DNA of 64,000 nt from M3007 sp964392655 (GTDB lineage Bacteria; Bacteroidota; Bacteroidia; Chitinophagales; Saprospiraceae). The stretch lies in contig CAYMQY010000004.1 of NCBI GenBank assembly GCA_964392655.1, positions 1 to 64,000 of the forward strand, written 5' to 3'. This document shows, piece after piece, positions 17,015-25,370 of this stretch (positions are counted from its first letter, which is position 1; every line of letters starts with the position of its first letter). Made by a program: the position numbers and the translations under genes. The notes under the pieces were generated by a model. That model ran no database searches and had not been told where the DNA came from. It saw nothing but the letters and a program-made list of their open reading frames with translations.

Positions 17015-18592
17015 TTAGTTCTTTCTCAGGTACTGAATCAGCGCCAGGCGGACATCATTGCGCAGGTCGTTTTTGTCTTTGGGGTCGGGCTTGTTCCATT
17101 TGGGTACATCGGGATTGGTGGTGCCTTTGCCGTCGGCGGACGCATCGGTTTTCAGGAAATCCATGCCGGTTTCGTTGCCGGTCAGCAAAAAGTCCGGCAG
17201 AATGACCCGATACACTTTTTTCGGATCGAGCGCGACACCGCCGACCAGCCAGCGCTTGCCGGCCTCATCGCGCGCAATACGTCCGAGGTGCAGGTACCCG
17301 CCCTTGCCTTTGTTGGCCAAACCCGCGTCGAGGGTACGCTGGAGCAGATTTCCCCGCATTTCCACCTCGGCGATACTGCCTCCGAACGGCAGCATACGCA
17401 CAATGTCGAGTTCGGTCAGGGTGCCGCTGAGCACGTCGTCCACCCGGATGGAACCGCCGTTGAGTACGCCACATTCCGGTTTGTTTTTGGCTACCGACAG
17501 CATGGCGTTCACGATCATTTGCCCGACGGGCACCTGGCTGTGCCGCACAGCCGCCTCGCGGCAGTCGAGCGGTTCTTTCAGGTCGGTCACTTTTTTGGTA
17601 GCGTCGAAGCCGGCACTTGCCAGGGACTCGTTTTTAATTTTTTCCCACCTGGCCACCACAGCCGCCGTTGCCGGTTCGGGCTGCAGACTGCCGTCAATGC
17701 GGCGCAGTTCGGATTTGACGATCGTCACCCCGGTTTTTTTGTTGTGCCGCAGGGTATGCACATACACGGTGCGGGCGTTGGCGTCGGCCTTGGCCACGTG
17801 GGTTCGGCCCACTTTGTGAAACATGTTGTCGTGGTCGTGCCCGCCCATGATGAGCGGCACGTCGGGCAGCATGGCGGCGAGTTTCAGGTCGTCGGCCACA
17901 TCGAGGTGGGTCAGGCCGATCCGGATGTCGGTTTTGCCGAGCAGTTCGGCATGCGCGCGTTGGGCTTCCGCCAGAGGTTCCGTGTAGGCCACGAATGGTT
18001 TCTGACCCGTGGTGACGAGCACACCGAATACGCCGAGTTTGACGGAGGTGCCGTCGGCGTCTTTCACTTCGGCAACCACATAGTCGGGGCATTTTTCCTC
18101 CGTGCCGTCGGGGCGTTTTTTCACAAACGGTTGCTTGGCGCCGGCGGCGGTTACGTGCCGGGCATTGGCGGCAAACCAGGTGAATTTCGACTCGTTGAGG
18201 CGAGCCTGCAGGTCTTCGTAATCGTAGTCAAACTCGTGGTTGCCGAACACCGTCCAGTCCAGCCCCAGGGTATTCAGCACGTCCACCATCTGCCGTCCGC
18301 GGATACGTTTGCCTTCAAATTTGAGCGTGCCGATGACGGAAGGGCTGATGAAATCGCCGGCCAATGCGGTAAAAGTATTCGGGTTTTTGGCCAGCAGTTC
18401 CTTGCGCAAGGCAGCCACACGGGCAAGCCCGCCAGAGTTGTCGCTCAGGGGCGAGATTTCGTACACGTCATTGATTTGCAGGATAACAATCTCGATTTGG
18501 CCGTCGTCCGAGCCGGATGTGGTTGTGCGGCGGGCGGGATCGCAAGAGAGAAACGCAAGCAGCGCAGCAGCAATAAGCAGGTGTTTTTTCAT
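17015..18592 (-). CDS. 5'-nucleotidase/metallophosphatase lipoprotein
   Basis: A 525-residue member of the 5'-nucleotidase family. The start at 18592 gives a lipoprotein signal peptide (MKKHLLIAAALLAFLSC, Cys 17). The N-terminal calcineurin-like phosphoesterase domain has LQINDVYEI, ALAGDF, FGNHEFD and GGHDHD metal-binding motifs; the usual NDxH histidine is replaced by Tyr in NDVYE. The C-terminal domain (about 320-500) has GVLNGGSIR and the FGG segment that bind the nucleoside. Expected to release phosphate from extracytoplasmic nucleotides or related sugar phosphates while anchored in the envelope. The start was chosen over an upstream Met (18643) because of the signal peptide. Confidence 0.92.
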   Translation of the reverse strand: MKKHLLIAAALLAFLSCDPARRTTTSGSDDGQIEIVILQINDVYEISPLSDNSGGLARVAALRKELLAKNPNTFTALAGDFISPSVIGTLKFEGKRIRGRQMVDVLNTLGLDWTVFGNHEFDYDYEDLQARLNESKFTWFAANARHVTAAGAKQPFVKKRPDGTEEKCPDYVVAEVKDADGTSVKLGVFGVLVTTGQKPFVAYTEPLAEAQRAHAELLGKTDIRIGLTHLDVADDLKLAAMLPDVPLIMGGHDHDNMFHKVGRTHVAKADANARTVYVHTLRHNKKTGVTIVKSELRRIDGSLQPEPATAAVVARWEKIKNESLASAGFDATKKVTDLKEPLDCREAAVRHSQVPVGQMIVNAMLSVAKNKPECGVLNGGSIRVDDVLSGTLTELDIVRMLPFGGSIAEVEMRGNLLQRTLDAGLANKGKGGYLHLGRIARDEAGKRWLVGGVALDPKKVYRVILPDFLLTGNETGMDFLKTDASADGKGTTNPDVPKWNKPDPKDKNDLRNDVRLALIQYLRKN

Positions 18593-18861
18593 AATATGCA
18601 GGTGTGTTTGCGGGCAAAGTTGACACTGATTTTCAGAATTCATTCAGGCAGTCAATTTTTTTTACGGAAAACGCTACGCCCAAAACTCGGCCCAATGCGG
18701 TGTAACGAGTCCGAAAATCCTCTTCAGGCAGGCTGATTGTTCCCACCGGCGGAGATGATCCTCGTCAGCACCCAAATTGGCTTTTTGATAAAAAGGCCGC
18801 AAAAGGCCTTAAAAAGCACGATTTTCTGCAGTACAAACCGGTGTTATAGCCTTGCCCGGGT

Positions 18862-18881
18862 TTTATGATTTGAATCATAAA
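18862..18881. promoter_or_regulatory. FNR/CRP-family operator upstream of the nos cluster
   Basis: A perfect palindrome TTTATGAT-TTGA-ATCATAAA. Its core TGAT-N4-ATCA is the FNR/Dnr-type half-site arrangement. Its centre (18871.5) lies about 41.5 bases before the start predicted from the -7 element at 18902-18909, the classic class II activator position. The regulator itself is not in the window. Confidence 0.7.
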
Positions 18882-18901
18882 CCCTGGCCTTTGCCCGCCC
18901 G

Positions 18902-18909
18902 TACACTTG
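18902..18909 (+). promoter_or_regulatory. Putative -7 element of the cytochrome c/nos operon
   Basis: TACACTTG matches TAnnTTTG at all but one position and lies 39 bases before the ATG at 18949. The weak match and lack of a -33 TTG fit an activator-dependent promoter. Confidence 0.5.
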
Positions 18910-18948
18910 CACCATCAAAATCATCTCATTCAAAAAAATTACGATTGT

Positions 18949-19416
18949 ATGAAAATCTGGTATAGCGCTCTGGTACTGCTCGTCTTTGCTCTGGCCGCTT
19001 GTGGCGGCGGAGACAAGACAAAACAATCCGCCACCACTCCGGTCGCACCATCCCCGGAAGAACAGATGCTGGCCGAAGGCAAGGGCATCGGCGAAGTCAA
19101 GTTCGTCGAACTAAAAACCCCGCTTGAGGCCGAACGCGTATCGCGCGGAAAAGCCATCTACGACATGAAATGCTCCGCCTGCCACAAACTCGACGACAAG
19201 CGCGTCGTGGGACCGGGCTGGAAAGAAATCACGAAAAGGCGCAAGCCTGAGTGGGTCATGAACATGATCACCAACGTAGAGATCATGCTTGAAAAAGATG
19301 ACGAGGCACAAAAACTGCTTGAACTGTGCCTCACCCGTATGCCCAATCAGAACGTGTCCATCGGCGATGCCCGCGACGTGCTGGAGTTCATGCGCTCCAA
19401 CGACGGGGAAAAATAA
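18949..19416 (+). CDS. Cytochrome c lipoprotein of the nos cluster
   Basis: A 155-residue lipoprotein: signal peptide MKIWYSALVLLVFALAAC with Cys 18 in an LAAC lipobox, a flexible linker, then a single-haem class I cytochrome c domain with C75-S-A-C78-H79 and a likely distal Met 131 (TRMPNQNV). It is the first gene after the FNR-type site and is directly upstream of nosZ. In clade II nos clusters such cytochromes are thought to feed electrons to NosZ; that role here is inferred from position. The MKIW start is preferred to an upstream Met because it gives a proper lipoprotein signal. Confidence 0.92.
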   Translation: MKIWYSALVLLVFALAACGGGDKTKQSATTPVAPSPEEQMLAEGKGIGEVKFVELKTPLEAERVSRGKAIYDMKCSACHKLDDKRVVGPGWKEITKRRKPEWVMNMITNVEIMLEKDDEAQKLLELCLTRMPNQNVSIGDARDVLEFMRSNDGEK

Positions 19417-19428
19417 AGCGATTCTAGC

Positions 19429-19519
19429 GATGAGCTATGAGTGATGAACGATGCGCGTTTTCACAAACTGTTCACTACGCATATCTCACCGGTTCATCGC
19501 TCATCACTCATAACTCATC
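19429..19519. repeat. Inverted repeat between cytochrome c and nosZ
   Basis: Arms 19429-19447 and 19501-19519 are 19 bases each with one mismatch (core TATGAGTGATGA and its complement). A fragment of the same motif occurs at the end of nosD (near 24583-24604). It could form a stable hairpin within the polycistronic mRNA. Confidence 0.75.
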
Positions 19520-19533
19520 ACTAACTCAAGATT

Positions 19534-21485
19534 ATGAAAAAGTTACTTTTCTTTCTGGCAGGGCTGCTTCTCGTGATTGCCGCCCTGTGGCAATGCAAAA
19601 CGAAAGGCGCTGCCGGCGCATCTGCCGGTGATGCTGCCCAGAAAGTGTATGTCGCCCCTGGCACGTACGACGAGTTTTACAACTTTGTTTCCGGTGGTTT
19701 TAACGGACAGGTGTCGGTGTACGGCCTGCCGTCGGGCCGCTTGCTGAAAATCATTCCGGTGTTCTCGGTATTTCCCGAAAACGGCTGGGGCTACAGCGAG
19801 GAAACCAAACCCATGCTGATGACTTCTCACGGTTTTGTGCCTTGGGACGACCAGCACCACATCTCCATGTCGCTTACCAACGGCGAGCAGGACGGCCGCT
19901 GGATGTTCGCCAATGCCAACAACACCCCGCGTGTGGCCCGCGTGGACCTCGGCTCTTTCCGCACGGAAGAGATACTCGAAATTCCCAACTCGGGCGGCAA
20001 CCACTCCTCCCCGTTTATCACCGAAAACAGCGAGTACATCGTAGCCGGCACCCGTTTTTCCATACCGATGGACGACCAGCCCGACGTGCCCATCGAAACG
20101 TACAAGGACAATTTCCGCGGCACGGCCTCTTTCATCAGCATTAATCCACAGGACGGCCACCTGAATCTGGCCTTCCAGGTGCTGCTGCCCGGCATCAACC
20201 TCGACCTCAGCCGTTCCGGCAAAGGCCCGAGCCACGACTGGTTTTTCTTCTCCTGCTACAACTCCGAGCGCGCCAACACCCTGCTCGAAGTGAATGCTTC
20301 GCAAAACGACAAGGATTTTATCGTCGCCATCAACTGGAAAAAGGCCGAAGAGTACGCCCGCGCCGGCAAAGGCATGGTGAAAAAAGTGCGCTACGCCCAC
20401 AACACGTACGACGAAAAAACGCACACGGCCACCACCAGGTGGGAAACCGAAGCCATCATGCTCGACCCGCGCGTGCTGAAAGATTTCGCCTACTTCATCC
20501 CTTGTCCGAAAAGCCCGCACGGCTGCGACGTGAACCCCACCGGCGAATACATCGTGGGTTCGGGCAAACTGGCCGCCATTATTCCGGTGTTCTCGTTTGC
20601 CAAAAGGCTATCGCCGACCGCAATTTTGAAGGCGAATACGACGGCATCCCGGTGCTGAAGTACGAAGACGTGCTGCACGGCGAAGTGAAAAAGCCCGGCC
20701 TCGGCCCGCTGCACACCGAATTTGACGCCAACGGTAATGCCTACACGTCGTTCTTCGTATCGTCCGAAATCGTGAAATGGAACGTGCAGAGCCTCGAAGT
20801 GGTGGACCGCGTGCCGACTTACTACTCCATCGGTCACCTGTGCGTGCCCGGCGGCGATACGAAAAAACCGCACGGCAAATACGTTATCGCGTACAACAAG
20901 ATTACCAAGGACCGCTACCTGCCCACCGGTCCCGAACTGGCGCAGTCGGCCCAATTGTACGACATCAGCGGCGACAAGATGAAACTGCTGCTCGACTTCC
21001 CCACCATCGGCGAGCCGCACTATGCCAACGCCATTCCCGCCAGCCTGATCAAGGACAAATCGGTCAAAATGTACCCGCTGGAGGAAAACAACCACCCGTA
21101 TGTGGCCAAAGGCGAGGCCCAGGCCAAAGTGGTGCGCGAAGGCAACAAAATACACGTGTACATGACTGCCATCCGTTCGCACCTGACACCCGACAACATC
21201 GAGGGTGTGCGATTGGGCGACGAGGTGTATTTCCACGTCACCAACCTGGAACAGGACTGGGACATTCCGCACGGATTTGCCATCAAGGGCGCCGCTACGG
21301 CTGAAATCCTGATCATGCCGGGCGAAACGCAAACGCTGACCTGGAAACCCGACCGCGTAGGCGTCGTACCGTTCTATTGCACCGACTTCTGCTCAGCCCT
21401 CCACCAGGAAATGCAGGGCTACATGCGGGTATCGCCCGCCGGCTCGAATGTGCCGCTGAAGTTCAGTACCGGGCAACCGCAGTAA
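19534..21485 (+). CDS. nosZ: Nitrous oxide reductase NosZ, clade II, frameshifted as sequenced
   Basis: Periplasmic multicopper enzyme reducing N2O to N2. The signal peptide (MKKLLFFLAGLLLVIAALWQC) is Sec-type with no twin arginine, as in clade II NosZ. CuZ-site regions are visible: D106-Q-H108-H109, H157 (GGNHSSP), H234 (GPSHDW), H329 (KSPHGC), and EPHYAN after the shift. The CuA domain at the C-terminus is complete (DIPHGF, then CTDFCSALHQEM with C-x3-C-x3-H-x2-M). The frame breaks at 20602-20607: the first frame ends at 20658, while downstream codons continue in the next frame with intact conserved sequence to 21485. One added base restores the frame, although relatives seem to have a few more residues here. 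Either a sequencing or assembly error or a recent mutation. Confidence 0.9.
20602..20607 (+). other. Frameshift site in nosZ
   Basis: At AAAAGG the coding frame shifts by one base. Before it the frame reads ...PVFSFAK; after it, ...AIADRNFEGEYDGIPVLKY in the next frame. Five A instead of four would restore K-A-I. A homopolymer miscall is the simplest cause; a true deletion of 1 or 7 bases is also possible. Confidence 0.85.
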
Positions 21486-21489
21486 TTGA

Positions 21490-21543
21490 TTCGCCTGGAT
21501 TTTCAGCCCACGGCTTCAGCCGTGGGCTGAAAATCCAGGCGAA
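21490..21543. repeat. Perfect 25-bp inverted repeat after nosZ (REP-like core)
   Basis: Arms of 25 bases (21490-21514 and 21519-21543) are exact complements around a TTCA loop. The centre CCCACGGCTTCAGCCGTGGG (21507-21526) recurs at 30994-31013 and 50896-50915. It lies between nosZ and the FAS1 gene and could act as a processing or attenuation hairpin. A T-run does not follow directly, so it is not a classic terminator. Confidence 0.85.
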
Positions 21544-21581
21544 TTAAATCGAATCAATCGAACCAATTCAACTTCACAACT

Positions 21582-22130
21582 ATGAAACACCTGACACTTT
21601 TCATATCGGCGCTTTTGTTCGTCGCTTTTGCCTGCAATCAACCTGCTTCCGATACCGGTAATACCGCCGACGCTGCAACGCCGGGGGCCGGTCAGTCTGC
21701 GGTTCAGGACGATGTTTCCCAGAAAAATGTCGTGCAAATCGCCATCGGGTCCAAGGATCATACTACGTTGGTAGCCGCTGTGAAGGCCGCCCAATTGGTG
21801 GATGCCTTGTCCAATGCCGGACCGTTCACGGTTTTCGCTCCTACCGACGAGGCATTTGCCAAATTACCGAAGGAAACACTGGACAACCTGATGAAACCTG
21901 AAAACAAGGACGCTCTATCGAACATACTGGAATACCACACCTTCGTAGGAGTAATCAAAGCCGAGCAAATGCGCGACGGACAAAAACTTAACCAGGTCAA
22001 CCTGAAAAACATTGTCCTGAGTGTCAAAGACGGCAAAGTTATGATCAACGGCAAAGCCAACATTCTGGCTTCCGTACCGGCCTCCAACGGAATCGTGCAC
22101 GTAATTGACGCCGTGCTTATTCCTGAATAA
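21582..22130 (+). CDS. FAS1 (fasciclin) domain lipoprotein in the nos cluster
   Basis: A 182-residue lipoprotein with signal peptide MKHLTLFISALLFVAFAC (Cys 18), a low-complexity linker (about 19-45) and one FAS1 domain (about 46-180) showing the typical H1 and H2 motifs (GPFTVFAPTDEAFAKLP and a C-terminal NGIVHVIDAVLIP). FAS1 domains usually mediate adhesion or protein contacts. Its position between nosZ and the NosL-bearing gene suggests co-expression with N2O reduction; any direct role is unproved. Confidence 0.92.
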   Translation: MKHLTLFISALLFVAFACNQPASDTGNTADAATPGAGQSAVQDDVSQKNVVQIAIGSKDHTTLVAAVKAAQLVDALSNAGPFTVFAPTDEAFAKLPKETLDNLMKPENKDALSNILEYHTFVGVIKAEQMRDGQKLNQVNLKNIVLSVKDGKVMINGKANILASVPASNGIVHVIDAVLIPE

Positions 22131-22134
22131 TGTG

Positions 22135-22241
22135 CAGTTGGCAGTTGGCTATTGGAAGTTGGCTTCCGAATAAGAGTTGATTAAAACGTCTGGGATCATA
22201 CTCGGAAGCCAACAGCCAACAGCCAACTGCCAATAGCCAAC
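22135..22241. repeat. Inverted repeat of GTTGGC units before the membrane-NosL gene
   Basis: Left arm 22135-22169 (units such as CAGTTGGCAGTTGGC) faces right arm 22203-22241 (units such as AGCCAACAGCCAACTGCC). The arms are imperfect. The element ends 12 bases before the next start codon, so the hairpin may shape translation or mRNA decay. Confidence 0.65.
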
Positions 22242-22253
22242 AACCCAAACACT

Positions 22254-23279
22254 ATGTTCAAAATCAGCAATATCTCCCGCATAACCCTTGCCGTCGGCGC
22301 CTTGGCCTTGTTCATCCTGCTGAAAACGCCGATCTGGAACATCTACCTGACGGCACCGCAATACCCGGAGGGTTTGGAAATGAAAATCTGGCAGGACACG
22401 CTCACCGGCGATGTAAAAGTCATCAGCGCTCTCAACCACTACATCGGTATGCGGGCTATCAGCGTGGATATGTTCCCCGAATTCGAGTACATCGGTACGG
22501 TTGTGATGGTCGTGGCGGCACTTTGCTTCCTGCTGGCACTGATCGGACGCTGGTGGTCGGCACTCACGTACTGGATTGTGTTGGCTACAGCCGACTCGCT
22601 GGCGCTGTACGATTTCTGGCGCTGGGGCTACGACTACGGGCACAACCTCGATCCTCATGCCCCCATTGTTATCCCGGGTATGGCGTATCAACCCCCGGTA
22701 ATCGGGTATAAACAACTGCTAAACTTTGAGGCCTGGTCGCTGCCGGATACCGGCGGCTGGGTGCTGATGGGCGTCACCGGGATTTCCCTGCTGATCGTGG
22801 CCTGGGAATGGTGGCGACACCGGAAACAGCGTATGGCAACACCCAAACCCGCTGCCGCCGCCATGCTGTTGCTGCCGCTGTTTTTCTGGCAATGCAGCAC
22901 CGGCCCGCAGCCGATCAAATACGGTACCGACAACTGCGATTTTTGCAAAATGACACTCATGGACAAACGCTTCGGCGCCGAAATCATGACTAAAAAAGGC
23001 AAGGCATACAAATTCGATGATGTGAATTGCTTAGTCCTGTTCCACAAAGAAGGTTCGGTCAAAGCCGCCGATGTTGCCGGGCGCTACATCACCGATTTCG
23101 CACACGAGGGAGTGCTTCTGGAAATTGAAAAAGCCGTTTTCCTCCACAGCGACAAGTTGAAAACACCCATGGCTTCGCAAGTCGCTGCGTTCTCCATTGA
23201 GGCCGATCTGGAAAAAATTAAAACACAATCCGGCGGGGAAGTGCTGGACTGGAAACAGGTGCAGACTTTGTTTGAGTGA
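22254..23279 (+). CDS. nosL: Membrane protein fused to NosL copper chaperone
   Basis: A 341-residue protein. The N-terminal part (1-190) has four hydrophobic helices (about 9-27, 79-98, 103-121, 168-186) and an extracytoplasmic loop with NHYIGMRAISVDMFPEFEY; it could be the local counterpart of the NosB-like membrane protein of other clade II clusters, but this is uncertain. The C-terminal part (about 200-341) is NosL: C228-D-F-C231-K-M233 copper-binding motif and the FDDVNCLVLF segment. At 194-214 an internal MATPKPAAAAMLLLPLFFWQC looks like a complete lipoprotein signal, so this appears to be a fusion of two formerly separate genes. NosL delivers Cu(I) for NosZ metal-centre assembly. Confidence 0.88.
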   Translation: MFKISNISRITLAVGALALFILLKTPIWNIYLTAPQYPEGLEMKIWQDTLTGDVKVISALNHYIGMRAISVDMFPEFEYIGTVVMVVAALCFLLALIGRWWSALTYWIVLATADSLALYDFWRWGYDYGHNLDPHAPIVIPGMAYQPPVIGYKQLLNFEAWSLPDTGGWVLMGVTGISLLIVAWEWWRHRKQRMATPKPAAAAMLLLPLFFWQCSTGPQPIKYGTDNCDFCKMTLMDKRFGAEIMTKKGKAYKFDDVNCLVLFHKEGSVKAADVAGRYITDFAHEGVLLEIEKAVFLHSDKLKTPMASQVAAFSIEADLEKIKTQSGGEVLDWKQVQTLFE

Positions 23280-23354
23280 TCTGATCCTCTTCTGCGTTTG
23301 TCATTTCTACGAAATGACAAACGTAGAGCGGCGCTGAGCGAACAAGAAAAAAAC

Positions 23355-24596
23355 ATGAAACACATCACCACCATCCTCCTTCTCCTCACGATCCACGGGC
23401 TGCACGCCCGCACTTGGGTTGTGGCGCCCGGCACGGCGTTGGCCGACATCCAGGCGGCGGTGGACAAGGCCCGCCCATACGATACCGTGCTTGTTCAAGG
23501 CGGGGAATTTCGCACGCCGGTTACCGTGAGCAAACCGCTGGTGCTGATCGGCAAAGGCTGGCCGCTTCTGGATGGCAGGCACAAGCACCAGCCCATGAGT
23601 ATCCGGTCGAACCACGTGTCGGTGAGCGGTTTCAGGGTGGCACGGTGTGGCTCTGGCTCGCTGGAAGACATGGCCGGCATCAAAGTGTACAACGCCCGGT
23701 ACGTGTATGTTTTCAACAACGTGCTCGACGACAACTACTTCGGCATTTACCTGTCGGGCAGCAAACGCTGTTGGGTGACCGGCAACCGCCTGACTGCCCA
23801 CGGCGAAGTGGAACAAACCTCCGGCAACGGCATCCACGCCTGGAAATGCGATAGCGTAACCATTTCCGACAACCGCGTGCGAGGCCACCGCGACGGCATC
23901 TACTTCGAGTTTGTGACCAACTCCCACATCAACCGAAACTGGAGCGAAGCCAATGTCCGCTACGGTTTGCACTTCATGTTTTCGCACAACGACTCGTACA
24001 CCCACAACACCTTTGTCCGGAACGGCGCCGGCGTAGCGGTCATGTACACCCGCAATGTGACCATGCGGCACAACACTTTTTCGGAAAATACCGGCGGCGC
24101 AGCCTACGGTATCTTGCTGAAAGATATCCAGAGCAGCCATATTTCGGACAATGTTTTTTTGAAAAATACCGCCGCCATTTTTATGGAAGGCTGTACGCGC
24201 AGCGTGCTGGAACGCAACGAATTCCGCCAGAACGGCTGGGCGATCAAGGTGCAGGCAAGTTGCGACGGGAATACCTTTCAGAACAACAATTTTTTCGCCA
24301 ATACCTTCGACGTGTCCACCAACAATCAGTTGGTGCTCAATACTTTTGACAACAACTACTGGGACAAATACGAAGGCTACGACCTCAACCGCGACCAGAT
24401 CGGCGACGTGCCCTACCGCCCGGTCAGCCTGTTTGCTATGGTGTCCGACCAGATGCCCTACGCCATGATGTTCTGGCGCAGTTTCACCGTCCTGCTGCTC
24501 GACCGCGCCGAAAAAGTCATCCCCAGCATTTCCCCCGACAACCTGCGCGATAACGCCCCGCTGATGAAACCCTGCCGAATTAGCGATGAGCGATGA
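23355..24596 (+). CDS. nosD: Nitrous oxidase accessory protein NosD
   Basis: A 413-residue periplasmic protein with signal peptide (MKHITTILLLLTIHGLHA) and a right-handed parallel beta-helix made of CASH/PbH1 repeats (many N-x-[IVF] turns such as NRVRGHRDGIYFEF, NTFVRNGAGVAVMYTRN and NVFLKNTAAIFMEG). The NYWDKYEGYDLNRDQIGDVPYRP segment near the end is typical of NosD. NosD works with the NosFY ABC transporter in CuZ maturation. MKHI at 23355 is the start; an upstream Met lacks a signal. The last few codons lie in an intergenic-type repeat (GCGATGAGCGATGAAC). Confidence 0.96.
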   Translation: MKHITTILLLLTIHGLHARTWVVAPGTALADIQAAVDKARPYDTVLVQGGEFRTPVTVSKPLVLIGKGWPLLDGRHKHQPMSIRSNHVSVSGFRVARCGSGSLEDMAGIKVYNARYVYVFNNVLDDNYFGIYLSGSKRCWVTGNRLTAHGEVEQTSGNGIHAWKCDSVTISDNRVRGHRDGIYFEFVTNSHINRNWSEANVRYGLHFMFSHNDSYTHNTFVRNGAGVAVMYTRNVTMRHNTFSENTGGAAYGILLKDIQSSHISDNVFLKNTAAIFMEGCTRSVLERNEFRQNGWAIKVQASCDGNTFQNNNFFANTFDVSTNNQLVLNTFDNNYWDKYEGYDLNRDQIGDVPYRPVSLFAMVSDQMPYAMMFWRSFTVLLLDRAEKVIPSISPDNLRDNAPLMKPCRISDER

Positions 24597-24607
24597 ACTA
24601 TGAGTCC

Positions 24608-24655
24608 CGCACAAACCAGTTAACCAATCACCAATCAACCAGTCAACGAATCAAC
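24608..24655 (+). repeat. Degenerate AACCA(G/A)T tandem motif before nosF
   Basis: Low-complexity tract of about seven degenerate units (AACCAGTT, AACCAATC, ACCAATC, AACCAGTC, AACGAATC, AACC) that ends 1-2 bases before the nosF ATG. It resembles, but is not identical to, the tract at 50936-50990. Confidence 0.55.
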
Positions 24656-24656
24656 C

Positions 24657-25370
24657 ATGTTGCACATCCAGCACGTCAGCAAAACCTTCGGGAAACTGGA
24701 GGTACTGAAAAATATCGAAATCGGCTTCGAGCGCGGGCAGGCCGTGGCCATCATCGGTCCCAACGGCTCGGGTAAAACCACGCTCATTAAAAGCATTCTC
24801 GGCATGGTGGTGCCCGAAAGCGGCAGTATCAGTTTTCAGGGACAAACCATCGGGCAAGACGCCCGCTACCGCCGCCACATCGGGTACATGCCCCAGATCG
24901 GGCGCTATCCCGACAATATGCAGATCGGCCAACTGTTCGACATGATGCGCGACCTGCGCAACGATACCGACACGACACTGGACGAAGAACTTATCCACGC
25001 GTACCGCTTGCCTGATATCTACCAAAAATCCATGCGCACCCTCTCCGGCGGTACCCGCCAAAAGGTGAGCGCTGCGCTGGCATTCCTGTTCAGCCCCCCG
25101 GTGATGATCCTCGACGAACCCACCGCCGGCCTTGATCCCCTGTCGGCGGAAATTTTGAAAGAAAAAGTTCAACGAGAAAAACAGCACAACAAACTCTTCC
25201 TCGTCACCTCGCACATCATGAGCGACCTTGAGGAACTGGCCACCGACGTGCTGTACCTCGTGGAAGGGCGCGTGGTTTTTTTCAAATCCCTGCACACCTT
25301 GAAAACCGAAACCGGCGAGGAACGCCTTGGCCGGGCTATTGCTCAAATCATGCAAACACACGCATCATGA
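24657..25370 (+). CDS. nosF: NosF ABC transporter ATPase
   Basis: A 237-residue ABC ATPase. Walker A GPNGSGKT is at 34-41, signature LSGGTRQK begins at 128, Walker B VMILDE is at 148-153 followed by PTAGLDP, and the switch His is in SHIMSD. It pairs with the NosY permease to supply an as yet undefined sulfur-containing compound for CuZ assembly with NosD. Its stop overlaps the next gene's ATG by 4 bases (ATGA), so ric is translationally coupled to it. Confidence 0.96.
   Translation: MLHIQHVSKTFGKLEVLKNIEIGFERGQAVAIIGPNGSGKTTLIKSILGMVVPESGSISFQGQTIGQDARYRRHIGYMPQIGRYPDNMQIGQLFDMMRDLRNDTDTTLDEELIHAYRLPDIYQKSMRTLSGGTRQKVSAALAFLFSPPVMILDEPTAGLDPLSAEILKEKVQREKQHNKLFLVTSHIMSDLEELATDVLYLVEGRVVFFKSLHTLKTETGEERLGRAIAQIMQTHAS

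Larger units (their letters stand above)
18593..18948. other. Intergenic control region between nucleotidase and nos cluster
   Basis: A 356-base gene-free stretch between divergent genes. It holds the FNR/CRP-type palindrome and the -7 element of the cytochrome c gene near its right end, and a small GGCC hairpin near 18786-18803 (AAGGCC, loop, GGCCTT). I see no supported small gene or RNA in the rest. Confidence 0.6.

Noticed and set aside
16535..18736. Plus-strand open frame of 733 codons
   Set aside because: Antisense to the TPR and 5'-nucleotidase genes, both with clear family motifs; composition is that of a shadow frame.
18786..18803. AAGGCC/GGCCTT hairpin as a terminator
   Set aside because: It sits between divergent genes with nothing to terminate, and the stem is only 6 bp.
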